From Puia dinghuensis (GTDB lineage: Bacteria; Bacteroidota; Bacteroidia; Chitinophagales; Chitinophagaceae): a stretch of 64,000 nt of DNA. Numbering within the stretch: the first letter of the stretch is position 1; each line of letters begins with the position of its first letter. Both the position numbers and the translations under genes were made by a program. The stretch spans positions 229,335-293,334 of the forward strand of contig NZ_BMJC01000001.1 in NCBI RefSeq assembly GCF_014642875.1. Direction: 5' to 3'. A model generated the notes under the pieces. It was not told where the DNA came from. It did no database searches and was given only the letters and a program-made list of their open reading frames with translations. Of this stretch, positions 32,707 through 42,440 are shown one piece after another.

Positions 32707-33279
32707 ATGGCAGTTTTTAGCAGACATGGTCTGATAACAGAGTTATTGGACAGGACTGAGCTGCTAAAGGCCAGTACACACCCTTTTCTGCGCCTTACGG
32801 ACGAGCAATTGCTTTCCCGGCCTGGTCCGGGCAAATGGAGCATCGCCGAGATCTATGGACATCTCAACCTTTGCATGGACCAGCATATCCGGCGTATTCT
32901 TTCGCGTATTACACTGGCCCCTGACCGGCCCTTGGATGTCTATCGCAGCAGCTGGCTGGGGGACTGGTTCTATTGGCGGATAAAGCCCCGGCCGGATGGC
33001 AGTGTTTTTAAGTTGAAGGCGCTGCAGGCGAACTGCCCCGATGCGGAGTCGTTGGATGGCCGGGAGGAATTGGTTGCGTTTCAGCGGCATTGTGATGCGC
33101 TTGATGATATTTTGCGGCATGTCTGGACCAAGGACCTGCGAAGGATCAGGATACCTTTTGCCTTGAATGGGATGGTGCAGTTGCAGCTCGGCGACATGCT
33201 TCGTTTCGTGGTGGCGCATGGGGAGCGGCATTTGCTGCAGGCGCAGCGGGTTTGGGCTTCGAACCTGCCGGTTATTTGA
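32707..33279 (+). CDS. DinB/YfiT-fold putative metal-dependent protein
   Basis: This 190-residue four-helix-bundle protein of the DinB superfamily shows PGPGKWSIAEIYGHLNLCMDQHI (first metal-ligand histidine, about residue 54) and VVAHGERHLLQAQRV (the HxxxH pair, about 169-173). Members bind divalent metals, and several act as thiol transferases; the substrate here is unknown. Its 3' end overlaps convergent dnaG by 8 bp, so no terminator separates them. Confidence 0.85.
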   Translation: MAVFSRHGLITELLDRTELLKASTHPFLRLTDEQLLSRPGPGKWSIAEIYGHLNLCMDQHIRRILSRITLAPDRPLDVYRSSWLGDWFYWRIKPRPDGSVFKLKALQANCPDAESLDGREELVAFQRHCDALDDILRHVWTKDLRRIRIPFALNGMVQLQLGDMLRFVVAHGERHLLQAQRVWASNLPVI

Positions 33280-35212
33280 CGATGACAGTGCCGAGATCGT
33301 GCAGCAGCGTTCTTTCCAATTCTTTTAAATGTTTGTGGGTCTGCAGCAGCATGGAGAGTTCTTCTTCGGTGTGGGGTTTGCCAAGGTCGGTCTGGTTCTC
33401 TTCCATGAGGCGTTTGATCTTTCTGAGTTTGAGGTAGAGCATGGTGGACTGGACGTCTTCCTTATATAGATCGTCCGGGGTGACGATCTTTCCCTCGTAA
33501 TGATCTTTCCAGTTGGGGCTTAGTTCATAGTGAAACTCCATGACCGAAACGGCCAGGGTGCTGAGTTCCTGGTCTTCGTAGTACAGGAAGCTTTTGGCAG
33601 TGGGTTCGAAGCCTTGCTGGTACCAGTCTTTGAAGAGATCGAGGATCTTCAGGAGACGTTTGTTGTCGATGAGGTCGATGAGATCGATCGATTCGGCGAG
33701 AATATAGTCTGCGACCAGGGTCTGCTCGTCCCAGGAGCGAAGGCCATAGTCCAACAGCGCACGGATCATGCCTCTTTCATTCTGTTCGTGGCGGAACAGC
33801 AGGTTGAGGGATTCTTCGTCATTGGGCATCGGTGCTGCCGCCGCATCGGCGGCCTCAGCAGAGGCGGTGTTTGCGGCCGCCTTGCTCTCCTGTTTGGCAA
33901 TCCTTTCCCGGATGTATTTATTAACCAGGGTATGCAGCCCTGTTTCTTCGATGTGGAGGAGTTCAGCGGATTGCCGGATATAATCCTGTTGCCGTGTGAA
34001 GTCCTCTGCCTTGTTGATGCGGGCGATGGTCTCGGCCACCTGGTTGACGACGGCCGCTTTTTTGTTGGTGTCGTTTGCGGCGTCTTTCAGTGCGACTTCG
34101 AGCTGAAAGAGGATGACATCCTTTTTATTGGCAGCGACAAAATCGCGGAACGCTGCAGCGCCAATGCGGCGAACGTAACTGTCGGGGTCTTCTTTGTCGG
34201 GGATGAGGACGAGTTTTACGTCGAGGCCTTCTTCGAGGGCCAGGTCGAGGCCGCGCAGGGCGGCTTTTATGCCGGCGTTGTCGCCATCGTAGATGATGGT
34301 GAGGTGATGCGTGTATTTACGTACCAGTCTCAACTGGTCAATCGTAAGACTCGTGCCGCCGCTTGCTACGACATTTTCTATTCCCGCCTGGTGCAGGGAT
34401 ATCACATCCGTGTAGCCTTCTACCAGCAGACATTCATCCGCCTTATCTATTGCCTGTCTTGCCTGGTAGGAACCGTAGAGGATCTTGCTTTTGACATAGA
34501 TCTCGTTCTCGGGGGTGTTGATGTATTTAGGTGCGCGGTCGTTGCTGCGGATGATGCGGGCTCCGAATCCGATGACCTTTCCTGTCTGGTTATGGACGGG
34601 GAAGATGATGCGGCCGCGATAGTTGTCGATGAGTTTTTCATCGCGCAGTACCACCAGCCCGCTTTTCTGCAGGTATTCGGGGTTGTATTGCGCCGCCAGA
34701 GCCGCGCGGGCGAAGGTGTCGCGCTGGTCGGGGCAATAGCCTAATTGGAACTTGCGCATGATCTCCTCGTTGAAGCCCCGTTCTTTCAGATAGCTGAGGC
34801 CTATGTCCTGGCCTTCTTCGGTGTTGAACAGGGCATCGGAAAAGAATTTTTGGGCAAAGCCATTGAGGATATAGAGGCTGTCAGCCAGTTGTTGCTGCTG
34901 CCGTTGTTCAGGGCTGAGTTCTTTTTCTTCTACTTCCACATTGTAGCGGGCCGCGAGCCATCGCAATGCTTCCGTATAGGAGTATTTCTCGTGCTCCATC
35001 AGGAAGGAGATGGTGTTGCCGCTGCGGCCGCAGCCGAAGCATTTGTATATCTCTTTGGCAGGGGAGACGGTGAATGAGGGCGTCTTTTCGTTGTGGAAGG
35101 GGCAGAGGCCAAGATAGTTGGTTCCGCGCTTTTTCAGCTTTACAAAGCTACCTACGATCTCAATAATGTCGATTCGGCTGAGTATCTGCTGTATGGTCTG
35201 TTGGGAGATCAT
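33272..35212 (-). CDS. dnaG: DNA primase
   Basis: This 646-residue replicative primase has an N-terminal CHC2 zinc-binding domain with C37, H40, C58 and C61 (LCPFHNEKTPSF, KCFGCG), an RNA-polymerase core with the Toprim motif LLVEGYTDVISL (about residue 265) and the later IIYDGDNAGIKA metal-binding stretch, then a helicase-interacting C-terminal region from about 430. An Ala-rich low-complexity linker occurs near 435-450. The length is normal. It is convergent with the DinB-fold gene. Confidence 0.96.
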   Translation of the reverse strand: MISQQTIQQILSRIDIIEIVGSFVKLKKRGTNYLGLCPFHNEKTPSFTVSPAKEIYKCFGCGRSGNTISFLMEHEKYSYTEALRWLAARYNVEVEEKELSPEQRQQQQLADSLYILNGFAQKFFSDALFNTEEGQDIGLSYLKERGFNEEIMRKFQLGYCPDQRDTFARAALAAQYNPEYLQKSGLVVLRDEKLIDNYRGRIIFPVHNQTGKVIGFGARIIRSNDRAPKYINTPENEIYVKSKILYGSYQARQAIDKADECLLVEGYTDVISLHQAGIENVVASGGTSLTIDQLRLVRKYTHHLTIIYDGDNAGIKAALRGLDLALEEGLDVKLVLIPDKEDPDSYVRRIGAAAFRDFVAANKKDVILFQLEVALKDAANDTNKKAAVVNQVAETIARINKAEDFTRQQDYIRQSAELLHIEETGLHTLVNKYIRERIAKQESKAAANTASAEAADAAAAPMPNDEESLNLLFRHEQNERGMIRALLDYGLRSWDEQTLVADYILAESIDLIDLIDNKRLLKILDLFKDWYQQGFEPTAKSFLYYEDQELSTLAVSVMEFHYELSPNWKDHYEGKIVTPDDLYKEDVQSTMLYLKLRKIKRLMEENQTDLGKPHTEEELSMLLQTHKHLKELERTLLHDLGTVIVK

Positions 35213-35365
35213 CCTTCGGTCGAGCTGCCGGAAGTGGCTGCCGGTTGGTAAAAATACCGTAATTTATGTACAAAAGAGAGGGTTTTTACCTATAATAAAA
35301 TCTTCATATCTTCAGTTTTAAACTGGATGTAATCCAGTTAAATTCATTCAATAAACGTACATCCT

Positions 35366-36079
35366 TTGAAAACGGGGGTCTATTCCGAACTCTTTGCTGT
35401 GGTCTCCAGTCTGGCGATCGTCCTCTGCTTTGTTCCTATCCTCTTCCTTGGCTTTAGGAAAATGCGCCAGGTGAATGCGTACTGGGTAATTGGTATCTAC
35501 TGGTTTTTTAACGGGCTCATCAATCTGCCGACGATGGGGTTTGTCCATTCGGCGGGTGGCCGTGGCTTTCTGCAGCGGGCGGATTATTGTTTTACGGTTG
35601 CGGAAACACCCCTTGTGTTGCTGGCTTTTGCTTTTGCCAACCACGGGCGGCTGAGAAAACAGCTACTCCTGGTGATGGGGGCTTTTTTCGTTGGGGAACT
35701 GGCGCTTCTTCTGATTCGCGGGTATAATATCACCACTTGTTCGGTGATCACCGGGGTCGGGTTATTCCTTGTGCTGGGTTATTGTATTGCGGGATTGTGG
35801 CTATACCTGAAGAAAATGGAGCACGACCGCTTTGAGCAGTCGATGGTCTTTGTTTATGCCGCCTTATTGTTTGGGTATGGCAGTTGTCTTATCATCTACA
35901 TTTTTTCCCATTTTCATCGGGCGGAAGGAAGCTATAATGAAACAGACAGCTTTCTGCTGTATTACATCAGCCTTCTGCTGTCTGCTTCGGTGACTTCTAC
36001 CGGATTGGGGAGCTATGGGCTCCGGAAAAAGAGGGTCAGGCGGTCTGTGGTCCGGGATTATTCTTCGTCTTCTTCGTAG
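35366..36079 (+). CDS. Unknown multi-pass membrane protein
   Basis: This 237-residue protein has about seven hydrophobic segments (starting near residues 8, 38, 83, 102, 128, 160 and 193) and a basic then serine-rich tail. The start appears to be TTG at 35366: no ATG or GTG lies between it and the preceding in-frame TAA, and the next ATG would remove the first helix. I do not recognise the family. It is convergent with a small gene on the other strand and overlaps it by 22 bp. Confidence 0.65.
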   Translation: MKTGVYSELFAVVSSLAIVLCFVPILFLGFRKMRQVNAYWVIGIYWFFNGLINLPTMGFVHSAGGRGFLQRADYCFTVAETPLVLLAFAFANHGRLRKQLLLVMGAFFVGELALLLIRGYNITTCSVITGVGLFLVLGYCIAGLWLYLKKMEHDRFEQSMVFVYAALLFGYGSCLIIYIFSHFHRAEGSYNETDSFLLYYISLLLSASVTSTGLGSYGLRKKRVRRSVVRDYSSSSS

Positions 36080-36327
36080 TTATAAGTGTCCTGGCTGTCG
36101 TTATAGATGGACTCCCAGGTCTTCACTTTGTCATCCCCCAGTAATTCAAGGATGTCGAAGATGGGATCTGTTTTTTTCTTCCACACGGCCAGGGTCGAAT
36201 CGGCGTATTTAGAAACATACATGCAATGATCTGTTTCCATGTTGACTTTGATCAGCCCTACAGGTCCTTCCTCTTTTTCCTGTATCAGGTAGTAACATCC
36301 TTTTTCCAACAACGCATACGAATACAT
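36058..36327 (-). CDS. Small unknown acidic protein
   Basis: This 89-residue soluble protein begins MYSYALLEKGCYYLIQE and ends in a very acidic tail (YNYEEDEE). The middle (TDHCMYVSKYADSTLAVWKKK) looks like a short beta-strand repeat. I do not recognise a family. Its end overlaps the membrane protein gene by 22 bp on the opposite strand. Confidence 0.6.
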   Translation of the reverse strand: MYSYALLEKGCYYLIQEKEEGPVGLIKVNMETDHCMYVSKYADSTLAVWKKKTDPIFDILELLGDDKVKTWESIYNDSQDTYNYEEDEE

Positions 36328-36774
36328 ACATCACCTTTTTTTAAATAAGACAATACACAATTAAAGATTGAAAAATAGAACTTATGGGGTAGTAAGTGGG
36401 TCCGATCTTGTCGGATGGCAGAGGCTGAGGCTGGATTAGTAATTCCGCAGCAACTACCCAAAGGTACGAATTTTGGCCTTCCCGGCGGCCATCTTTCCTG
36501 CCCCCGGCGGGCGTTCATAAAAAGTTAACCCTATTTGATTGATTATCAACAAAAAGGGCCACGGGCCCTTTGGCCGAAGGCCCGTCATTAGCTGTTTTTG
36601 GACCGGGGTGTACTTTTGGCCCGGACAGCCCGGTCCAAAAACAAAAGCCATCCCGTATACCGGAATGGCTTCCCCGGTTGTGACATTGCTAAGCAACCGG
36701 GCTCTTTCATGACCACTTATCCTACAGCGTCTTTAAAGGGCCGCAGGCCCAAAATATACCGGACGGTGTCCGGT
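36328..36774. repeat. Cluster of palindromes in a gene-free stretch
   Basis: Within 36553-36774 at least six perfect or near-perfect stem-loops follow one another: 36553-36571 (8 bp), 36594-36642 (14 bp), 36645-36671 (7 bp), 36673-36701 (8 bp), 36738-36750 (5 bp) and 36758-36774 (7 bp). The last, read on the minus strand, is followed by ATATTTT and can end the gene at 36775-37092. No protein gene is convincing here. It may be stacked terminators or a structured RNA. Confidence 0.65.
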
Positions 36775-37092
36775 TCATTTTTCGAGTTTTATCTCGCCCA
36801 CATCGGAGGTTTGGCCATCGTTGACCATGATGCCGTCCTTTGCAATGTTGCGGTAGGGCGGTTTTGCTTCGATGATGATCTTATAGGCGCCGGGTTTTAC
36901 ATCGGGGATCTCGTATGTACCATTGACGATGGGTGCTTTAATGGTATCTGTGACAGATTCGGCCCAGGCGCGGACGCCGCCTTCTGCGGGGGTTACCGTT
37001 CCTTTTATGCTGCCGACTCTGGAATGGGTGAAAGCGAGGAGACCGGCGATGATGAGGGTGGTGGCCACCAGTCTGAGTATTGTAATTTCCAT
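36775..37092 (-). CDS. Exported protein with carboxypeptidase-regulatory-like domain
   Basis: This 105-residue protein has one N-terminal hydrophobic segment (ITILRLVATTLIIAGLLAF), a signal peptide or membrane anchor. A single Ig-like carboxypeptidase-regulatory-like domain follows (about 25-105: GSIKGTVTPAEGGVRAWAES, NGTYEIPDVKPGAYKIIIEAKPPY, VNDGQTSDVGEIKL). Such a fold is a binding or structural module and not an enzyme. It appears monocistronic. Confidence 0.75.
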   Translation of the reverse strand: MEITILRLVATTLIIAGLLAFTHSRVGSIKGTVTPAEGGVRAWAESVTDTIKAPIVNGTYEIPDVKPGAYKIIIEAKPPYRNIAKDGIMVNDGQTSDVGEIKLEK

Positions 37093-37260
37093 AACGTAGA
37101 TCTTTTGGGTGAAGAATTATGTTCTACGTTGTAGGGACGGGTCCTGCTGGTTATTTTACAAGGACTGTGCCATAAACAAAAGTTAAAATCATGAAAGCAC
37201 TTTTGGTGGGGAAAATATTCTACAACCCACTGTGGCAGCGCGATGTGACGGAATCTTCGG

Positions 37261-38694
37261 TTATACGTTGACGATAGCTCCTTTGTCCAGTTGCAGGAAA
37301 TGGTCGATGCATGCGGGCAGCTCCTGGCGGTAGTGACTGACATAGATGAGCGTGGTGCCAAAGGTCTTGCACAGGATGGTGATGAGGTTGCGGAAGCGGG
37401 CCGTTTGTTCGTCATCGAGGCCCTGGCAGGGTTCGTCGAGGATGAGCATCGGGGGATTCTTGATCAACGCGCGGGCGAGCAGGACCATCCGTTGCTGACC
37501 GGTGGAGAGCTGTACGAGGCGGCGGGTCTGGAGGTCTTGCAGCGAGAGCAGCTGCATCCACAGCCGGACGAGGGCTTCCTGTTGTTCGTTGATCTGGCGG
37601 AACAGGCCGATGGTGTCGAAGAGGCCGGAGGCGACCACCTCGAAGCCGCTGACGGCGGTGTCGAAGTAGAGGTGCAGTTCGGGCGAGACGAAGCCGATGC
37701 GTTTTTTGATGTCCCAGATGGACTCGCCGGAGCCGCGGCGGCGGTCGAAGAGCCAGATATCGTTGGCGTAGGCTTGGGGATTATCGGCGGTGATGAGGCT
37801 GAGCAGGGTGGACTTACCGGCGCCGTTGGGGCCGGAGACGTTCCAGCATTCGCCTTTGAGCACTTCCCAATTAATGTTTTGGAGGATGATGGCATCCCCG
37901 TAACGGATGTTGGTGTTGATCATCTTTACGGCGGCGGTGAAAGACGGACCGGCATTGTCAAGGGCTTCCTGCCTAAGCTGGGCGAGGATGCCGGGATCAA
38001 GTTGGACGCCGTCCTCCTTTTCGGTTGGATGGAAAGCAGATCTGGCGCCCATAAATACCCATTTGCCCTGGTTGAGCCGGGCGATGTTTGTGATGGAATC
38101 GGGGATTTCATGAGGGCTCGTGATCAGCAGGAGCTGGATATTCTTAGCAGCGATGTGATTGATAATGGTGTGCAAGGTGGCGCGGCCTTCCGCATCGAGT
38201 CCGAGGAAGGGGTTATCGAGGATGAGCAGTTCGGGACTTTGGAGCATCGCGATGGCCAACTGAGTGCGCTTGTTCTCCCCGTTGGAGAGCTGGATGAGGG
38301 GTCTTGTCAGCAGAGGACGAACATGGAGCGAGTCGAGCCACAGGCCATCGGCGCCATCCCACCCGGCGTCGGCGAGCTCCTGTGCTACGGTGATGGTCTG
38401 ATCAGCGTCGGAGGCATTGAAGCGTTGCTGGTAGTATAATTGTGTCGTTCCGGGGCGGTTTTTGAACCTGTGCTGTTGTTCGACCATGGCGATGCGCCGG
38501 GTGGCGGCTGTGATGGTTCCGGTGTAAAAGTGTGTGCCCAGCAGGGTGTGCGCCAATACGGTCTTGCCGCTGCCTGAGGGGCCGGTGATGGCCCATTGTT
38601 CACCGCGGCGGATGGTCCAGTCGAGCTGATCGAGGAGGCGGGTGTTGCCGATCTGTACGGAGACCCCTTTGAGGGTCAGGAAGGTAGAAGCCAT
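37261..38694 (-). CDS. ModF-like ABC protein with two ATPase domains
   Basis: This 477-residue protein is made of two fused ABC domains. Domain 1 has Walker A GPSGSGKT (about 39-46), signature LSNGENKRTQLA and Walker B LLILDNPFLGLD, with N in place of the usual catalytic E. Domain 2 has Walker A GPNGAGKS (about 288-295), the ModF hallmark GESIWDIKKRIGFVSPELH, signature LSTGQQRMVLLARAL and a normal Walker B LILDEPCQGLD. No membrane domain is fused. E. coli ModF matches closely in layout; its role in molybdate handling is itself poorly defined. No modABC or molybdenum-cofactor genes are near. Confidence 0.85.
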   Translation of the reverse strand: MASTFLTLKGVSVQIGNTRLLDQLDWTIRRGEQWAITGPSGSGKTVLAHTLLGTHFYTGTITAATRRIAMVEQQHRFKNRPGTTQLYYQQRFNASDADQTITVAQELADAGWDGADGLWLDSLHVRPLLTRPLIQLSNGENKRTQLAIAMLQSPELLILDNPFLGLDAEGRATLHTIINHIAAKNIQLLLITSPHEIPDSITNIARLNQGKWVFMGARSAFHPTEKEDGVQLDPGILAQLRQEALDNAGPSFTAAVKMINTNIRYGDAIILQNINWEVLKGECWNVSGPNGAGKSTLLSLITADNPQAYANDIWLFDRRRGSGESIWDIKKRIGFVSPELHLYFDTAVSGFEVVASGLFDTIGLFRQINEQQEALVRLWMQLLSLQDLQTRRLVQLSTGQQRMVLLARALIKNPPMLILDEPCQGLDDEQTARFRNLITILCKTFGTTLIYVSHYRQELPACIDHFLQLDKGAIVNV

Positions 38695-38826
38695 GGTGCG
38701 AATGTAAGACAGCGTGGGCGAAAATGGGATATTTCGAATTTTCCACAGATGAGGAAATCGAAATAAATGGAAGAAGCGATCGTTTGATTATATTGCGCCC
38801 TTGCGGGCAGACCCGTTGATCGTATT

Positions 38827-40719
38827 ATGGCAGAAAAAAATAATTTGTTCGAGTACAACGATGACAGCGTCAGAACCTTAGACTGGAAGGAACACATTCG
38901 CCTCCGGCCGGGGATGTATATTGGAAAACTGGGCGATGGCAGCAGCCCCGACGACGGCATCTATGTGCTGTTGAAGGAGGTGATCGACAACTGCATCGAC
39001 GAGTATACCATGGGCTATGGGAAGCAGGTGGACGTTTCCATCGAGCAGAAGAGCGTAACTGTCCGCGACTATGGCCGGGGTATTCCCCTGGGCAAGGTAG
39101 TAGATGTGGTGAGCAAGATCAATACAGGCGCCAAATATGACAGCAAGGCCTTTCAGAAATCAGTGGGGCTTAATGGGGTCGGTACCAAAGCCGTGAATGC
39201 CCTGAGCAAATATTTCCGGGTAAGCGCTTTCAGGGATGGTAAGGAAAAGTCGGCGGAGTTTACGCGGGGAGAGCTCACGAAGGAGCATAAGGAGGCGAAG
39301 ACGACCGAACCGAATGGTACGCTGGTCACCTTCACGCCGGACGAGACCGTCTTCAAGAACTTTCATTTTCTTAACGAGTACGTCGACAACCAGTTTTGGA
39401 ACTATTGCTATCTGAACGCCGGGCTGGTGATCAATTTCAACGGTAAGAAATATGTCTCCAAGAACGGGCTGCTCGACCTGTTGCAGCGGCGCACCAATGA
39501 GGATGAGCTGCGCTATCCCATTATTCATTTGAAGGGAGATGATATCGAGGTGGCCATTACGCATAATAATGACTATGGGGAGGAGATATTCAGCTTTGTC
39601 AATGGTCAGTATACCACACAGGGTGGGACGCATCAGCAGGCTTTCAGGGAGGCATTTGTAAAGGTGATCAGGGATTTTTATAAGAAGGATTATGATGCTG
39701 CCGATATCCGGCAGAGTATTGCGGCGGCTGTCTCGGTGCGGGTGGTCGAACCGGTGTTCGAGTCACAAACAAAGACCAAATTAGGCAGCCTGTATATGGT
39801 CGAAGGTGGGGCGACGATGAAGAATTTTGTGGGCGATTTCCTGGCCAAGGAGCTGGATAATTACCTGCATAAGAACCCCACGACGGCCGATTCGCTGAAG
39901 AAGCGCATCGAGCAGAGCGAGCGTGAGCGGAAGGAGCTGGCGGGTATAAAAAAATTAGCCAACGAAAGGGCGAAGAAGGCCAACCTGCACAATAAGAAGT
40001 TGCGCGACTGCCGGTTTCATTATAACGAAGAAGCAACGGGGAAAGACAAGGAAGCCATTCTCGAGAAGCAGAAGGAGAGCACCATTTTTATCACCGAGGG
40101 GGACTCCGCGAGTGGTAGTATCACCAAGGCCCGGGATGTGGAAAGGCAGGCGGTCTTCAGTCTGCGGGGCAAGCCGCTCAACTGTTTTGGCCTGACCAAG
40201 AAGGTGGTGTATGAAAACGAAGAATTCAATTTGTTGCAACATGCGTTGAATGTGGAAGAGGGCATCGAGGGGTTGCGGTATAATAATATTGTTATTGCCA
40301 CCGATGCGGATGTCGACGGGATGCATATTCGTTTGTTGCTGATGACGTTCTTCCTGCAGTTCTTTCCCGACCTGGTGAAGAACGGGCATGTGTATATTTT
40401 GGAGACGCCGTTGTTCAGGGTGCGGGATAAGAAGGAGACGCACTATTGTTATGATGAGGCGGAGAAGCAGGAGGCAGTGAAGAAGCTGGGGGGAAAACCG
40501 GAGATCACGCGGTTCAAAGGGTTGGGTGAGATATCACCGGATGAGTTTGCGCGGTTCATCGGGGCTGATATGCGCAAGCAGCCGGTGATGGTGATGCAGG
40601 ATACGCATATTCAGCAGATATTGGAGTACTATATGGGGAAAAATACGCCGGAGCGTCAGGATTTCATTATCAAGAATTTGAAGGTGGAACTCGATCTTGT
40701 CGAGGAAGAAAAAGCATAA
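38827..40719 (+). CDS. parE: DNA topoisomerase IV subunit B
   Basis: This 630-residue ATPase subunit of topoisomerase IV has a GHKL ATP-binding domain (about 20-215: [46 protein letters not shown]), a transducer domain (about 225-390) and a Toprim domain (about 410-560: [38 protein letters not shown]). It lacks the long insert of many GyrB proteins. The parC gene lies about 2.1 kb downstream on the same strand, supporting ParE over GyrB. Confidence 0.93.
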   Translation: MAEKNNLFEYNDDSVRTLDWKEHIRLRPGMYIGKLGDGSSPDDGIYVLLKEVIDNCIDEYTMGYGKQVDVSIEQKSVTVRDYGRGIPLGKVVDVVSKINTGAKYDSKAFQKSVGLNGVGTKAVNALSKYFRVSAFRDGKEKSAEFTRGELTKEHKEAKTTEPNGTLVTFTPDETVFKNFHFLNEYVDNQFWNYCYLNAGLVINFNGKKYVSKNGLLDLLQRRTNEDELRYPIIHLKGDDIEVAITHNNDYGEEIFSFVNGQYTTQGGTHQQAFREAFVKVIRDFYKKDYDAADIRQSIAAAVSVRVVEPVFESQTKTKLGSLYMVEGGATMKNFVGDFLAKELDNYLHKNPTTADSLKKRIEQSERERKELAGIKKLANERAKKANLHNKKLRDCRFHYNEEATGKDKEAILEKQKESTIFITEGDSASGSITKARDVERQAVFSLRGKPLNCFGLTKKVVYENEEFNLLQHALNVEEGIEGLRYNNIVIATDADVDGMHIRLLLMTFFLQFFPDLVKNGHVYILETPLFRVRDKKETHYCYDEAEKQEAVKKLGGKPEITRFKGLGEISPDEFARFIGADMRKQPVMVMQDTHIQQILEYYMGKNTPERQDFIIKNLKVELDLVEEEKA

Positions 40720-40825
40720 AAGACTATTTTTTTTAGCATTTTTATATAAAAGAGTTTTAATGTTGTAGTCTAAAACCTTTTATATGAAATGCGAAGCATT
40801 CACGAACGCCATTTAAAAGACGTAT

Positions 40826-41573
40826 ATGAATGTGAGTAACCGTGAATTGATTCGTGAGTTGTTTGAAAAGTTTGAGCATGCCTGTTATGTGGTTGAAGGA
40901 GTGGAGTGTTGGAGTGCCAGGGAGCTTCAGGTGATATTTGATTATGCTGAGTGGAGGAATTTTGTGAAGGTGATAGAGAAGGCGAAGGAAGCGTGCAAAC
41001 ACAGTGGGGTAGCGGTTTTGGATCATTTTGTTGAATCCAACAAAATGATCGGATTGGCTAAAGGTGCGCAACGGGAAGTCGATGATTATGCATTGACCAG
41101 ATATGCCTGTTATCTTATCGCGCAGAACGGGGATGGAGCGAAACCGGAGATTGCTTTTGCGCAAACGTATTTCGCTGTTCAGACCCGGAAACAGGAGATC
41201 ATCGAGCAGCGGCTGCTGGATGTCGCCCGGGTGGCTGCGAGGGAAAAGCTTTCAAAGGCTGAGAAAAAATTGTCTGGAATTATCTTCGAGCGGGGTGTTG
41301 ACGAAAGGTCTTTTGCTATTATCCGTTCGAAAGGAGGCAAAGGGATTTGGTACGGAATTGACGAGTCACAACGTGGTAGAAAAAGATTTGAGAGGGGAAA
41401 AGCCGATCACCAAAGAGCACGTGGATAATAATAAGGCGGTGAGAAAGATGCTGGAGGAACGGGGGGTGAAGCCTGAAGAATTACCACCGTCCGAGGATGT
41501 AACCAAGGTAAAGCGGCGGTTGGCCGGGGATGGGAAAAAGGTGCTAAAGGATACAAAGAAAAAGAACAAGTAG
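40826..41573 (+). pseudogene. dinD: dinD with internal deletion and frameshift
   Basis: The first 200-codon frame (40826-41428) matches DNA-damage-inducible protein D: YAEWRNFVKVIEKAKEAC, IGLAKGAQREVDDYALTRYACYLIAQNGD and FAIIRSKGGK. The expected continuation is found only in another frame (to 41573): FGTELTSHNVVEKDLRGEK, EHVDNNKAVRKMLEERGVKPEELP and the lysine-rich end. In E. coli DinD about 35-40 residues separate these parts, so a deletion near 41340 removed them and shifted the frame. The first frame could still make a truncated protein with about 20 foreign residues at its end. Confidence 0.8.
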
Positions 41574-41577
41574 GGAT

Positions 41578-42432
41578 ATGATCCATATCGTTTTTCAGCA
41601 TAATGATGTAGAGGTATTACGAAAAGCCTTTGAGCTGGAGCCTTCCTTTCAGGGAGAGGTAGTCGAAATACAGGATGAGTTTGCCGTGGGGCCGATAGCA
41701 GGCATCTATTCGGCGGAGGGCATCGAGGCGAGGAAGCAGTGGTGGCGGGAGGTGCTGGCCGGCGGTGATTATGACGGCCTGGTGGACAATGGCAACACGG
41801 GGGACGACAATTCGACCGTGGAGTCGTTGAAACAGCGGCTGGCTGAGGATGCGAAGGAGGTGGTGTGGATCTGGGCTGCGCAGAATAAGCATGATGTCAG
41901 CGGGTATTACTGGCTGATGTCGCAGTTGAAGGAGTTTCAAGGCAGAGTATTTATCCTGTATCTGAATAATCTTCCCTTTATCAATGAAAAGGGGCAGATC
42001 TTTTACCCGGAGAATCTGTTTACTATTCCGCCGAAGGAGTTTCTCAAGGCGCGGAAGCTGGCGCGGCCGATCACGCTGAGCGAGTTTGAGATCGATCCGG
42101 ATGAGTGGAACCGGCTTTGCCAGGAGGATAGGGGTGTGCGGATACTGGAAGGTGGTAAGAAGCTGTCCCAATATGATTATAGCTATTATGATGAGGAGTT
42201 GCGGAAGTTTATTACGGGGGATTGGATAAAGGCCAGTAAGCTGATCGGCCAATTTCTTGGGAAGGCCAGGCAGACGACGGGCGATGCTTATGTGCTTTGG
42301 CGGATCAAGCAATTGGTAGCGGCGGGCGAGCTGGATGTGCAGGGGGAGCTGAAGGGGATGCGGGATTTTGAGGTGCGGGGGAAGGCGGCGGCAGCAGCGG
42401 CGGCGGTGACGGTGGAAGAGCAGGCAGGTTAG
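41578..42432 (+). CDS. DUF1835-domain protein
   Basis: This 284-residue cytoplasmic protein has an N-terminal DUF1835 domain (about 1-125: IHIVFQHNDVEVLRKAFE, DEFAVGPIAGI, WIWAAQNKHDVSGYYWLMSQL) and a C-terminal helical part resembling DUF3658 (about 160-275), ending in an alanine-rich tail. The function is not known. It starts 4 bp after the dinD relic and lies 8 bp before the DUF4260 gene, so it is part of a tightly packed run between parE and parC. Confidence 0.8.
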   Translation: MIHIVFQHNDVEVLRKAFELEPSFQGEVVEIQDEFAVGPIAGIYSAEGIEARKQWWREVLAGGDYDGLVDNGNTGDDNSTVESLKQRLAEDAKEVVWIWAAQNKHDVSGYYWLMSQLKEFQGRVFILYLNNLPFINEKGQIFYPENLFTIPPKEFLKARKLARPITLSEFEIDPDEWNRLCQEDRGVRILEGGKKLSQYDYSYYDEELRKFITGDWIKASKLIGQFLGKARQTTGDAYVLWRIKQLVAAGELDVQGELKGMRDFEVRGKAAAAAAAVTVEEQAG

Positions 42433-42440
42433 CATTAGAT

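Noticed and set aside
33530-34744. A 404-codon plus-strand frame opposite dnaG.
   Set aside because: It lies wholly antisense to an intact primase gene and has no domain or start context of its own.
36454-36696. An 80-codon minus-strand frame in the palindrome cluster.
   Set aside because: Its coding potential is broken up by several hairpins and it has no recognisable pattern.
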